A DNA stretch of 37,100 nucleotides, from contig RQOP01000056.1 in NCBI GenBank assembly GCA_008373095.1, forward strand, positions 1 through 37,100, written 5' to 3'. The position numbers and the translations under genes were made by a program. The stretch is from SAR202 cluster bacterium (GTDB lineage Bacteria > Chloroflexota > Dehalococcoidia > Lucifugimonadales > UBA826). Below are positions 17,685 to 26,175 of this stretch, in pieces. The notes under the pieces were generated by a model. That model was not told the DNA's origin. It did not search any database and saw only the letters and a list, made by a program, of their open reading frames with translations. How positions within the stretch are numbered: position 1 is the first letter of the stretch; every line of letters begins with the position of its first letter.

Positions 17685-18587
17685 ATGAGTAAGGTATGTG
17701 TGGTAACCGGAGCATCGAGAGGCCTTGGTCGAGGTATTGCTTTAGTCTTAGCTAAGGAAGATGGATGTAAAGTCTACGCTACAGCCCGTAACGAGGCTGC
17801 CTTGAAATCATTGTCCGAGGAAGCTGCAAAGGGTACTTCCGATGGCATGGTTATTCCTCACCCCCTTGATCAAAATGATGACGAGGCAGTAAAGGCTTTT
17901 GTCGAGCAGTTGTCAGATCATGAGGACCAAATCGATTTACTCGTCAATAGTGCATATGCAGGCCTAGTTGCTATGACACCTTATTTCGGGAAACCATTTT
18001 GGGAACGCCCGGTCTCAGTTTTTGACGCTTCCATAGATATCGGATTGCGCAGTGCATACGTTATGAGTTCACTCATTGCACCAATAATGGTTGCAAATAA
18101 ATCTGGCCTGATGGTTCAGATATCCAGTTTTGGCGGCGTTACTTACCTTTTCGACGTGGGCTATGGGGTTGGAAAAGCGGCACTTGATCGTCTTACTGCG
18201 GACATGGCAGCAGAACTCAAACCTCACGGCGTTAAGGCAGTGACTTTGTATCCAGGAGGAGCAGTTACTGAGACAGCAGCATTCCCAGGTGGCGAAACTC
18301 CAATTTTTACCGGAAGGGCGGTCGCTGCTCTACTTAATAAGGCTAGTAATGGAGATTTGGAGCGTCTTAACGGGAAAGTAATTCAAACGGCTGAGCTAGC
18401 AACTGATTATGGATTTGTCGATGCAGATGGGGAGGTTCCGGTGGGTCCTTTTTCCGGAATTGAGGCTGCTAAACAGTCGAGAATGGCAATGGGTGCTCCT
18501 TTGGCTCAATACAATTTAGATGCTGATTTACCGGATCCACTTCAGACCAATAACCCTGATGCGGCTGCTTTATTTCCAGGAGCCTGA
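17685..18587 (+). CDS. SDR oxidoreductase, DHRS1-like
   Basis: A 300-residue short-chain dehydrogenase. The nucleotide motif is TGASRGLG (8-15), the structural motif is NSAYAG (89-93), and the catalytic residues are Ser147/148, Tyr160 and Lys164 (YGVGK). The pattern CVVTGASRGLGRGIAL, the FWERP segment and PYGVGKAA-like active site closely resemble animal DHRS1, an NADPH-dependent reductase of steroids and xenobiotics. It is longer than minimal SDRs because of a C-terminal extension after the TYPGGAVTE region. AAGGAG precedes the ATG. It ends two bases from the convergent AhpD-like gene. The substrate is unknown. Confidence 0.9.
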   Translation: MSKVCVVTGASRGLGRGIALVLAKEDGCKVYATARNEAALKSLSEEAAKGTSDGMVIPHPLDQNDDEAVKAFVEQLSDHEDQIDLLVNSAYAGLVAMTPYFGKPFWERPVSVFDASIDIGLRSAYVMSSLIAPIMVANKSGLMVQISSFGGVTYLFDVGYGVGKAALDRLTADMAAELKPHGVKAVTLYPGGAVTETAAFPGGETPIFTGRAVAALLNKASNGDLERLNGKVIQTAELATDYGFVDADGEVPVGPFSGIEAAKQSRMAMGAPLAQYNLDADLPDPLQTNNPDAAALFPGA

Positions 18588-18589
18588 AT

Positions 18590-18997
18590 TTAGCCTCTTC
18601 CACCATTCTTAAACTGTTCATCGACTTCAACTTGAAAACCGTTGGCTAAAGAATTAGTTTGATTTGCCATGCCAACCACTGCCATTACCTCGGCAAACAT
18701 ATCATCTGTCATGCCCTTAGATCGTGCCGCCGCTGTGTGGCTGTTGGTGCAATAATCACAACTGTTGGTGGCACTCACAGCAATATAGATCATTTCTTTA
18801 GTCAATGAATCTAAAGCCCCGTCAGACATTACGGATTTTACACCTTGCCAGGTTCGCCTAAGTAATTCTGGTTGGGCGGCAAGAGCTTTCCAAAAATTGT
18901 TAACCCAATCTGATCCCCTCGTGGCCATTATGTCATCATATATTTCCTTAACGTCTTCTGTGGCGTCGTGATATTCAACTAGTGGTGTAATACTCAT
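18590..18997 (-). CDS. AhpD-like carboxymuconolactone decarboxylase-family protein
   Basis: A 135-residue all-helical protein of the CMD/AhpD superfamily. The redox-active CxxC-xxx-H motif is intact: Cys80, Cys83 and His87 in CDYCTNSHTAA, with an upstream Glu68 in TKEMIYIAVS. Such proteins reduce peroxides through a thiol relay or act as uncharacterised peroxidases. The ATG start has GAGGTAAA upstream. It is the last gene of a minus-strand run (two methyltransferase-like genes, S9 peptidase, PPOX, this gene). A role in protection from peroxides made by nearby flavoenzymes is speculation. Confidence 0.88.
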   Translation of the reverse strand: MSITPLVEYHDATEDVKEIYDDIMATRGSDWVNNFWKALAAQPELLRRTWQGVKSVMSDGALDSLTKEMIYIAVSATNSCDYCTNSHTAAARSKGMTDDMFAEVMAVVGMANQTNSLANGFQVEVDEQFKNGGRG

Positions 18998-19063
18998 TTA
19001 ATTTACCTCGTATTGGATCACTTGTGTCCGGTTATATTCACATTGGGTGATTAAAAAGGATTT

Positions 19064-19468
19064 CTAAATGCCCATTGTCATAACTTTATCTATTTGGACT
19101 GTGTACCGGCTGCTTTCCCATGTATCAAAACTTGCAACGTATTCATCGCCACCTTTCTCGCCTAAGTATCTCCTGGATATAGGACGTAAATCCTGCTCTA
19201 CGTTACCTTCTGAAATATCGATAATGTGACCTTCCACACTCACGTATTTGTATGGATCATGTTCGGTTTGTGCAACTAAGGAAACCTGAGTACCCACGGA
19301 CATTAATTTACTTTTCTTGGTACCTGGACTCGCCATGAACCAAATAGTGTCGTCAGGTTCATATGTATACCAAACCGGAGTTGAATGAGGTGAGTGATTG
19401 TTCCGATTGATGGAGAGGATTGCGATGTGGACTTCTTGTAAAAAATCGGTAACGGATTTATCAGTCAT
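19064..19468 (-). CDS. Pyridoxamine-phosphate-oxidase-like flavin/F420 protein
   Basis: A 134-residue split-barrel flavin-binding protein of the PPOX/FDR class. The segments HSTPVWYTYEPDDTIWFMASPGTKKSKLM and TQVSLVAQTEHDPYKYVSVEG-like strands are typical of F420- or FMN-binding general-stress and deazaflavin-dependent reductases. The start ATG is preceded by GAGGTATT. It sits between the S9 peptidase and AhpD-like genes in the same direction with short gaps. The cofactor (FMN, F420 or biliverdin/heme) cannot be decided from sequence alone. Confidence 0.82.
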   Translation of the reverse strand: MTDKSVTDFLQEVHIAILSINRNNHSPHSTPVWYTYEPDDTIWFMASPGTKKSKLMSVGTQVSLVAQTEHDPYKYVSVEGHIIDISEGNVEQDLRPISRRYLGEKGGDEYVASFDTWESSRYTVQIDKVMTMGI

Positions 19469-19523
19469 GAATGAATACCTCGCATTGAATTGTTTAAACT
19501 CACAAAAAATCTAACATCGGATT

Positions 19524-21476
19524 CTATTTAGTGTACGTATCAATCCACGATAGCATCCTCGCGAGATACTCTTTCCGCATTTTTAGATCACCATTCCGCA
19601 TTAGACCATGATTTTGTCCTGGGAATCGGACGAACTCCACGATTTTCCCTAATCTTTTCAGAGTTACAAAATATTCCTCACTCTGCGAAATTGGGACACG
19701 GTAATCAGCATCACCGTGCATTAATAGAGCAGGAGTGTCGACGTTTTCAGCATAGTTAAGTGGTGACCTGAAGTCGTATTCATCTTTATTATCTGGCCTG
19801 CTTCCACCCATCTGTCTCTCTCCGAAGTTAACGCCTATGTCCGCGGTTCCGTAAAAAGACGCGATATTAGTTACGGGAGCACCGATTACTGCACATTTGA
19901 ATCGGTCTGTATGACCGATCACCCATGAACTCATAAATCCGCCATAGCTATATCCGGTAACGGCTAGTCTTTCAGTATCGATGTAATCCTCATGGCAAAC
20001 ATGATCAAGAGCTGCCATGATGTCGTTGTAATCTTCCCCTCCCCAGTCTCCAAGTACTGGCAGCATGTATTCCTTTCCGTAGGTTGAAGTACCTCTGGGA
20101 TTTACTGCTAAAACAAAATACCCATTGGAAGAGAGTAACTGTCGGGTTATATCGAATGAATTCGCAAACAATCCATGTGGGCCGCCGTGAATGTTCACCA
20201 CAAGAGGATACTTTTTTGATGGATCAAAATTGGCTGGGTAAAGTAATACGGATTCAATATCTAGTCCAGACCTGTTTATAGAAAACCTTTCTGTGGTACC
20301 AATTAATCGATTGGAGAAATATTCGGTGTTAAGATCACTTACCATGTGCAAAGAATCGTCTGAGAGAGTTCCTTGAAAGACTTCAGGTGACCTTTCAGGT
20401 GTCGAGTAAATACATGCAAACTGGTTGTGGGTGTCTCCGAATTCACATGCTGTCAGTTGGCCTCCCAAGTTGACTATTTCCTTCTGTCCAGATTCTCCAA
20501 TTTTTGCCCTGTAAATATGGGATTCCGCTCCAGATTGACCGGCAAATAAGATAGTTCCATCTGGATCGATAATTAAGGGAGATCCAGTTTTTGCCGGGTG
20601 ACTTCCACCGATGGGAGCTACATTGTTATCAGTAATCCTGATTGGATTAGAGTCAGGTTTAAGTATGTATATGGACCCTTGGTAATAGCTGTGTAGGCGA
20701 AAATCTTCTGATCCTATGACAGCAAGTGAATCACCATCAGGAAGCCAAGTAACTGAACATGCATCTGCAAGCCCTTTAGACCAAGAGGCTATTTTTCCTG
20801 AGGATAGTTCTAATACCCTTACCTCGTTTTCGGCATGAAAATCTCTATCGGGCATTGCATCTGAAATAAAAGCCAGTTTGGAGCCATCTGGCGACCATGA
20901 AGGTATTCCCTGATCTCCGTCATCTGAGGTAAGTTGCTTTGATTCCCTAGTAGATATATCAACGTCAAAAATTTGAGTGCCGCTATCGCCGCGCCATCGC
21001 AATTCATCGTGCCTGTATCTTATTCGAGTTATGGAAACCACATCGGTTTCATCATGTTCGTTTCCATTTGCATAGTCGGGGCTTACGTCTGATACTGCGG
21101 CGAAACCTAAGCTGTCAGGTTTCCACGAGAAATCCCTAACATTCTCTTTTAATGACGTGATCATCGCGGCTTCACCACCAGACATCTGTAATAGCCAGAT
21201 CTGGTTTATACCGGTTGAATCTGTTCTTATAAATGCTATTGATGAACCATTTGGCGAGAATTTAGGATTGGCATCTGAATTGCCATTGGTTAAGGCACGA
21301 GGTGCGGAATCAGGTGATTTTAAATTTTTGATCCAAAGAGAATTATTTAAGTTTCCTGATGTCACATCTGGGTTTGATATCCCAAAAACAACCGAACTTC
21401 CATCCGGTGAGATTGAGACTCCCGTAGGATTTGCTATTTCGTAACCTATGTCTACAGTAATTGGTTTTTGAGTCAT
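19524..21476 (-). CDS. S9 family (prolyl oligopeptidase-type) serine peptidase
   Basis: A 650-residue peptidase with an N-terminal seven-bladed TolB/WD-like propeller (repeats such as PSWSPDGSKLAFISD, PKFSPNGSSIAFIR) and a C-terminal alpha/beta-hydrolase domain. The catalytic triad is visible as Ser510 in GYSYGGF, Asp591 in GDADYRVP and His623 in GQNHGLM. This is the acylaminoacyl-peptidase/DPP-like arrangement that cleaves short peptides. No signal peptide is present, so it is likely cytoplasmic. The start ATG follows GTGAGGAC. It is in line with the two methyltransferase-like genes upstream, 49 bases from the nearer one. Confidence 0.95.
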   Translation of the reverse strand: MTQKPITVDIGYEIANPTGVSISPDGSSVVFGISNPDVTSGNLNNSLWIKNLKSPDSAPRALTNGNSDANPKFSPNGSSIAFIRTDSTGINQIWLLQMSGGEAAMITSLKENVRDFSWKPDSLGFAAVSDVSPDYANGNEHDETDVVSITRIRYRHDELRWRGDSGTQIFDVDISTRESKQLTSDDGDQGIPSWSPDGSKLAFISDAMPDRDFHAENEVRVLELSSGKIASWSKGLADACSVTWLPDGDSLAVIGSEDFRLHSYYQGSIYILKPDSNPIRITDNNVAPIGGSHPAKTGSPLIIDPDGTILFAGQSGAESHIYRAKIGESGQKEIVNLGGQLTACEFGDTHNQFACIYSTPERSPEVFQGTLSDDSLHMVSDLNTEYFSNRLIGTTERFSINRSGLDIESVLLYPANFDPSKKYPLVVNIHGGPHGLFANSFDITRQLLSSNGYFVLAVNPRGTSTYGKEYMLPVLGDWGGEDYNDIMAALDHVCHEDYIDTERLAVTGYSYGGFMSSWVIGHTDRFKCAVIGAPVTNIASFYGTADIGVNFGERQMGGSRPDNKDEYDFRSPLNYAENVDTPALLMHGDADYRVPISQSEEYFVTLKRLGKIVEFVRFPGQNHGLMRNGDLKMRKEYLARMLSWIDTYTK

Positions 21477-21525
21477 TTTGTCCTCACTAGAATTGTCCTA
21501 TGAAAAGGTTAATAACGACCTTTTA

Positions 21526-22545
21526 TTATCCCCCGATGCTTTGGTTTAGAGCAGCAATATGTTTGACTGAAAAGCCACAACATGCACCTAAAATGGTGCA
21601 CTTAGGGAAGTCTCTTCTCCATCCAAGACAATGGTCACTGAAAACATTGACCGGATCGTTTCCTGTAACAACTTTAGAAATGGATGGGTCCCATTCCCGT
21701 ACGTCGTCTGGGTAGGCCATCATCAGACCATTCCAGCCATGTGTTTGGATGGCTTGAAGGACTTTTCCAAGAGCATCCGGTTTGCAGTGCATAGCTCCGA
21801 TTATGTCTACTCCACTGTCACCATCATTTTTAAATGTTTCCTTCTCACCTTCAATAGCAAACCGAATCAGGTCTGGCAGAGCATCATCAACGGGAGTTCC
21901 AGGATTGTCGTAGACTCGTAAATCACTTTCATGCCGGCCTATTCTCCCAACAGTTCTATCAGTATCAGTGGCCGAAAATCCCACCCAGAAGGGCATTCTG
22001 CTGGACTGCACTGCCCGGATAATTGGGACAGTAAAAGTTGGTCCGCCAACCATCTCGAGCAGCATTACATCGACCCCGGAAATTTTTAGGAGTTCAACCA
22101 GGTCATTGATGTCACTTTCCCATGACTCTGGGTCTTGCTTTGGATCATAATTATTTGGTCCCTGCGCTGTGTGGTAGGCGATGCTTCCTGCAATGATCAC
22201 GCTATCTTCAGTTTCTGTTCTGCGACGGGCCTCCATTGCGCATTCCACAGCGCCCCGAGTCAACTCTTCAAAGTCTTGACCTAATCTGTCGCGGTTACCT
22301 CCAAAGGTGTGCGTCGTGATGATTCGAGCCCCTGCTTTAATGTAATCCATATGCACTTGAATAAGAGCCTCTCGGTTATCTATAGAGGCACGTCTTCCCT
22401 TTCCAGATGACATGGTCACCCCTCGGGCATCAAGTTCCGTAGAAATCGGCCCATCTAGGAGGATTGTCTTATTTCCGCTCTTTAAGTCGGTAAGGAGGTT
22501 TTGGTATCTGTGGGATCTTTTTATAGGTTCTGCAATCGTAGTCAT
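21526..22545 (-). CDS. Homocysteine S-methyltransferase-family protein, complete zinc site
   Basis: A 339-residue TIM-barrel protein of the homocysteine S-methyltransferase (BHMT/MmuM) family. The N-terminal loop is LLDGPISTELDARGV. All three zinc cysteines are present: Cys254 in AMHCKPDAL and Cys322-Cys323 in GACCGFS. The family moves methyl groups from betaine, S-methylmethionine or other sulfonium donors to homocysteine. The donor cannot be deduced. ATG with AAGGA upstream. An inverted repeat lies in the leader about 34 bases before the start. It is a diverged paralogue of the next gene, which lacks one of the zinc ligands. Confidence 0.88.
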   Translation of the reverse strand: MTTIAEPIKRSHRYQNLLTDLKSGNKTILLDGPISTELDARGVTMSSGKGRRASIDNREALIQVHMDYIKAGARIITTHTFGGNRDRLGQDFEELTRGAVECAMEARRRTETEDSVIIAGSIAYHTAQGPNNYDPKQDPESWESDINDLVELLKISGVDVMLLEMVGGPTFTVPIIRAVQSSRMPFWVGFSATDTDRTVGRIGRHESDLRVYDNPGTPVDDALPDLIRFAIEGEKETFKNDGDSGVDIIGAMHCKPDALGKVLQAIQTHGWNGLMMAYPDDVREWDPSISKVVTGNDPVNVFSDHCLGWRRDFPKCTILGACCGFSVKHIAALNQSIGG

Positions 22546-22578
22546 AAAGATTCCTTAGGGTGTTGAAGGTAAAAACGA

Positions 22579-22593
22579 TAACTGAATCAGTTA
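22579..22593. promoter_or_regulatory. Inverted repeat upstream of a methyltransferase gene
   Basis: TAACTGA and TCAGTTA form perfect 7-base arms around one base, 33 bases before the start of the 339-residue methyltransferase-like gene (minus strand). It is a plausible repressor site. No matching regulator is encoded in the window. Confidence 0.3.
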
Positions 22594-22663
22594 GGTTGAT
22601 CCCGATGGCATCAATTTGGGAGCCATTCTATAGCACCAAACACCTGAAATAAATTAGGCGTAT

Positions 22664-23689
22664 CTAAACTTTTGCTGGTATAGCTTCTCTTAAGGGTTTG
22701 ATGTATTCGGTACCAAACCCACAGCAGGTTCCTACTATCTGTACCCCTTGATTTACCCAATTCTGGGCTGCATCAATGTATTCTTCTATTGATTCTTCAT
22801 TCGATTTTGTTAGGTCCCGCCATTTGATTAATGAATCTGTTGCCCCAGCATCTGGATATGCCATAAGCGGTCCTGACCATTCTTTGATTGCGACTTCGAC
22901 GGCTCTATTGGCATTTTCGATACGAGAGTGGAATATGGATATTACATCGGGGCCGACAGGTATTACTTCTCTTATGGCTTCAGATAAGGTCATGTCGTCT
23001 CTTAGATTTCTTGCGCCAGGATATTTTTTTCCTTCCGCAACATGGGTTGGGTTTTGCTGGCCGCCTAGCATAACTGAGTTATTTGATCCAACATGTGCAT
23101 TGAATCCAACCCACACGGGAAGACCAGTTTCCTTTGCTGCTTCGGCTTGAATTATTCTGGCCTCGTTGTCGCGCCCCATAGCTTCTACGATGAAAAAATC
23201 TACACCGGCCTCGGCCATGATGCTAGTGACCTCTCCGTAATGATCCCTTAACTCTTCAGCAGAGACTCCAGGAGTAGATGAAAATGCTTGGAATCCCATT
23301 TCTCCTGTTCTCGGATCTCTGCCTGTTATATTGCTTGATAATGAACCTGCTACATAAATAGATCTATCCACAGAGGCTCTTTGCCTTGCTTCTTGTGCAA
23401 GATGTACGGCCCGCGCATTAATTTCGCGTACAAAGTCACCATATCCAGCTCTCTCCAGTGTAGGCCGAAGAGTTGACCAAGTATTAGTTGTGATAATGTC
23501 TGCCCCTGAGTTGATTTGGCGCTCATGCATCTGGATTATGCTTGAAGGATGAGTGTAATTTGAGGGCCCACTCCATGCTACAAAATCCATTGGGACACCC
23601 ATAGAATGCAGTTCAGTACTGACAGCTGCGTCATGGATGATTGTATCCCCTTGATCTAGGCGAGCTTTAAGGTCTTTATATTCTGCCAT
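22664..23689 (-). CDS. Homocysteine S-methyltransferase-family paralogue, zinc ligand lost
   Basis: A 341-residue TIM-barrel paralogue of the preceding protein (DAAVSTELHSMGV loop at about residue 20). I moved the start to ATG 23689, with AGGAGCAGGGGA upstream, because the longer ORF-track form reads into the divergent promoter region. The two adjacent C-terminal zinc cysteines are kept (Cys322-Cys323, GTCCGFG). The position that holds the first zinc Cys in the sister protein (HCKPD) is Ser255 here (HSRIEN). The zinc site is therefore incomplete and the reaction may differ. It diverges from the first acid-sugar dehydratase gene, with a promoter-like element between them. Confidence 0.85.
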   Translation of the reverse strand: MAEYKDLKARLDQGDTIIHDAAVSTELHSMGVPMDFVAWSGPSNYTHPSSIIQMHERQINSGADIITTNTWSTLRPTLERAGYGDFVREINARAVHLAQEARQRASVDRSIYVAGSLSSNITGRDPRTGEMGFQAFSSTPGVSAEELRDHYGEVTSIMAEAGVDFFIVEAMGRDNEARIIQAEAAKETGLPVWVGFNAHVGSNNSVMLGGQQNPTHVAEGKKYPGARNLRDDMTLSEAIREVIPVGPDVISIFHSRIENANRAVEVAIKEWSGPLMAYPDAGATDSLIKWRDLTKSNEESIEEYIDAAQNWVNQGVQIVGTCCGFGTEYIKPLREAIPAKV

Positions 23690-23750
23690 TTCCCCTGCTC
23701 CTGTGAGTTCGTGGATATAACCGATACACATGATACCTGCCAGCACGATG

Positions 23751-23770
23751 TATGGCATACTCTAGCAAAA
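23751..23770 (+). promoter_or_regulatory. Shared promoter-like element, copy 1 (extended -10 form)
   Basis: TATGGCATACTCTAGCAAAA ends 21 bases before the first dehydratase start. TATGG-CATACT fits an extended -10 promoter (TRTGN plus a 4/6 match to TATAAT). A copy with 18 of 20 identical bases lies upstream of the D-aminoacylase-like gene, also in a divergent gene gap and at similar distance. No good -35 box is seen at either. Confidence 0.45.
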
Positions 23771-23791
23771 TATACCTTAGGTGGACTCATT

Positions 23792-24931
23792 ATGAAAATC
23801 ACCAACATAAATACCTATCATGCCGGTGATGGGCGCCGAAACAACATTTTTATTGAGGTTGAAACAGACGAAGGAATTACTGGTACGGGCGAAGCTTATT
23901 CAATAGGGCCCGATAAAAGTGTTATATCAATGCTTGAAGAAATGGAACCTTGGTTTATTGGCCAAGACCCATCTCGGATTGAATGGCTTTTAAGACGGGC
24001 GAAAAACACGATGCGTTTTCCTCTAGGGCAAGTGGCATGGTCTGCTATATCCGGGATTGATATTGCCCTTTGGGATATTGCAGGCAAGGTTGCAGGAGTT
24101 CCTGTATACGTTCTGCTTGGAGGTAAAACCAGAGACAGAGTTCGTGTATATCATGCGATATATGGTGATTCTCCACAGCGACTCGCTGAAAACGCGCAAA
24201 AGCTTGTCGCGGAAGGATATTCTGCCTTCAAAACCAGCCCTTTACCAAGTAATTGGAGGGAGTTGCCTTGGAGGGAAGTTCTTCTTAAAGCTGATGAAAG
24301 AATGAAAACAATTAGAGACCTTATTGGAGACAGCCCAGACCTTGCTGTTGATGTGCACGTCGCCATCAGGGAAACATCGAAGGCTTTGGAGCTTGCCAAA
24401 GTTATTACTCCCTATAAATTGATGTTTATCGAAGAGCCCGCACGACCTGAATTCCTCGAGTCCAGTGCGGAGCTCCGGAGAAAATTCAGAGTCGCACTTG
24501 CAACTGGTGAAAATATTTACGGGGTGCATCGGTTTACTGAATTACTCAATGCTGATGCTGTAGATATTATTCAGCCGGACCTTCTTTGTTGTGGAGGATT
24601 CTTGGAAGCAAAGAAAATAGCGGCTATTGCAGAAGCCCACTATGTGACAGTTGCTCCTCATAATCCTCTGGGTCTGATATCTACTGCCGCTGCAGTACAT
24701 CACTCAGCTTCGATAAATAATTTCGCTATCTTGGAATGGCATGGGGATGACAAAAAAAAGAAATCCGAACTCGTTAATGAATCTTGGGTTCCCAAGGATG
24801 GGTATTTTGAATTACCAACGGACGCAGGCATCGGCATGACTTTAAATCATAATGCAATTAAGGAAAATCCCCCACTCCATTGGGACAGGGGATTTGCCTC
24901 CTATAGTGATGGTTCACCAGGGTTTCTGTAA
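23792..24931 (+). CDS. Enolase-superfamily acid-sugar dehydratase (GalD/ManD-like), copy 1
   Basis: A mandelate-racemase-subgroup enolase-superfamily protein of 379 residues. The ATG at 23792 (MKITNINTYHAG), preceded by TAGGTGG, replaces the longer ORF-track start. Metal ligands are Asp187, Glu214/215 (IEEP) and Glu240 (TGEN). Acid/base candidates are His189 in DVH and His290 in APHNPLG. This DxH plus C-terminal His set, without a KxK motif (FKTSPLP), is that of D-galactonate/D-mannonate-type dehydratases, which make 2-keto-3-deoxy acids. The exact sugar acid is unknown. It leads a run with its paralogue and a GMC oxidoreductase. Confidence 0.9.
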   Translation: MKITNINTYHAGDGRRNNIFIEVETDEGITGTGEAYSIGPDKSVISMLEEMEPWFIGQDPSRIEWLLRRAKNTMRFPLGQVAWSAISGIDIALWDIAGKVAGVPVYVLLGGKTRDRVRVYHAIYGDSPQRLAENAQKLVAEGYSAFKTSPLPSNWRELPWREVLLKADERMKTIRDLIGDSPDLAVDVHVAIRETSKALELAKVITPYKLMFIEEPARPEFLESSAELRRKFRVALATGENIYGVHRFTELLNADAVDIIQPDLLCCGGFLEAKKIAAIAEAHYVTVAPHNPLGLISTAAAVHHSASINNFAILEWHGDDKKKKSELVNESWVPKDGYFELPTDAGIGMTLNHNAIKENPPLHWDRGFASYSDGSPGFL

Positions 24932-24958
24932 AAGGAATAAATAACAGGGAAAAATTAA

Positions 24959-26104
24959 ATGAAAATCACGTCAATAAAGTGTCTTGTCTCAACGGATGAA
25001 TCATCTGGACACAACTTGGTTTACGTCAAAACCTTAACTGACGAAGGGATTTATGGGGTAGGTGAGGTTTATCATGTTGGCCCTGATATGGCATCTCCTT
25101 ACTGGGTTCAGTATTTCGAGGAGCAGTTAATAGGCCTGAATCCTATGGAGATCGAGCGTAATTGGGCCCTCTGCTATCAGGGCGCTAGATTTCCGGTAGG
25201 TTCTTCTGGTCTGGCAGCCCTTTCTGCTATCGATCAGACTCTTTGGGATATAACGGGAAAAGCGCTCAACAAACCGGTTTATGAACTTTTCGGAGGCAAG
25301 GTCAGGGATAAGATCAGAGGGTATTTCGACATACATGGAGATACTCCCGCGGAACTTGCCGAAGATGCCCGAAAATATGTTGATAAGGGCTTTATGGCTC
25401 TAAAAGCGAGTCCTTTATCTCCTCAGTGGCGAGATATGAGATGGAATGATGCTTTGGCGGACGCAAGGGAACGGTTCAAAGCTGTTAGGGATGCCGTTGG
25501 AGAGGATATTGATATCGGCTTTGATGCCCATGCGGCGATTTATGAACCAATACGTGTTCTTGAGCTCACAGATGTGATGATGGAATTTAATCCATGGTTT
25601 ATGGAAGAGCCGATAAGAATGGAAAATAGGCATGAAATGGGAGAACTTCGAAAAAAAATGCCATGTGCTTTAGCAACTGGAGAATGTCTTTATACGAAGT
25701 TTGAATTATCTGAACTGATAAGGGAAGGTGGAGTGGATATCCTTCAACCTGAAGTATGTATAGTAGGAGGTTTGACAGAGATGCGAAAAATAGCTTTTAT
25801 AGCGGAGGCGCATGATCTTGTTATTGCACCTCATAACCCAATGGGACCTTTGGCAACAGAAGTAAATCTACATTTCGATGCATCTACCTCAAATTTCCTT
25901 GTTCAAGAGTCGAGAAAGTTGACCGCTGCCGAAATATCTTCGGTCACGAAAGTTAGTGAACCGATAGATGGATATTTTCCCCTGCCTGAAGGCCCTGGGC
26001 TTGGAATAGATATTGTCGAAGAAAGATTTGTGGAATTTCCATACAAGGCTTCATTCCATCGAGGAGATAAAGTGAATCCGGATAATTCGATCGCGTATAT
26101 CTAG
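24959..26104 (+). CDS. Enolase-superfamily acid-sugar dehydratase (GalD/ManD-like), copy 2
   Basis: A 381-residue paralogue of the preceding gene, 27 bases downstream. Ligands are Asp189, Glu216/217 (MEEP) and Glu242 (TGEC), and the acid/base pair is His191 (DAHAAI) and His292 (APHNPMG). The segment after the third strand (LKASPLSPQWRDMRW) parallels copy 1 (FKTSPLPSNWRELPW), so they are close relatives, but overall divergence is large and separate substrates are likely. It is an intact gene, not a remnant. The two may dehydrate related sugar acids or epimers. Confidence 0.9.
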   Translation: MKITSIKCLVSTDESSGHNLVYVKTLTDEGIYGVGEVYHVGPDMASPYWVQYFEEQLIGLNPMEIERNWALCYQGARFPVGSSGLAALSAIDQTLWDITGKALNKPVYELFGGKVRDKIRGYFDIHGDTPAELAEDARKYVDKGFMALKASPLSPQWRDMRWNDALADARERFKAVRDAVGEDIDIGFDAHAAIYEPIRVLELTDVMMEFNPWFMEEPIRMENRHEMGELRKKMPCALATGECLYTKFELSELIREGGVDILQPEVCIVGGLTEMRKIAFIAEAHDLVIAPHNPMGPLATEVNLHFDASTSNFLVQESRKLTAAEISSVTKVSEPIDGYFPLPEGPGLGIDIVEERFVEFPYKASFHRGDKVNPDNSIAYI

Positions 26105-26175
26105 AATTAAATTCAAAGTGATATCCTTCGCCCCGAGATATTGAGCTTGAGGATTTTTTAGGTAGGGTGATTTAG

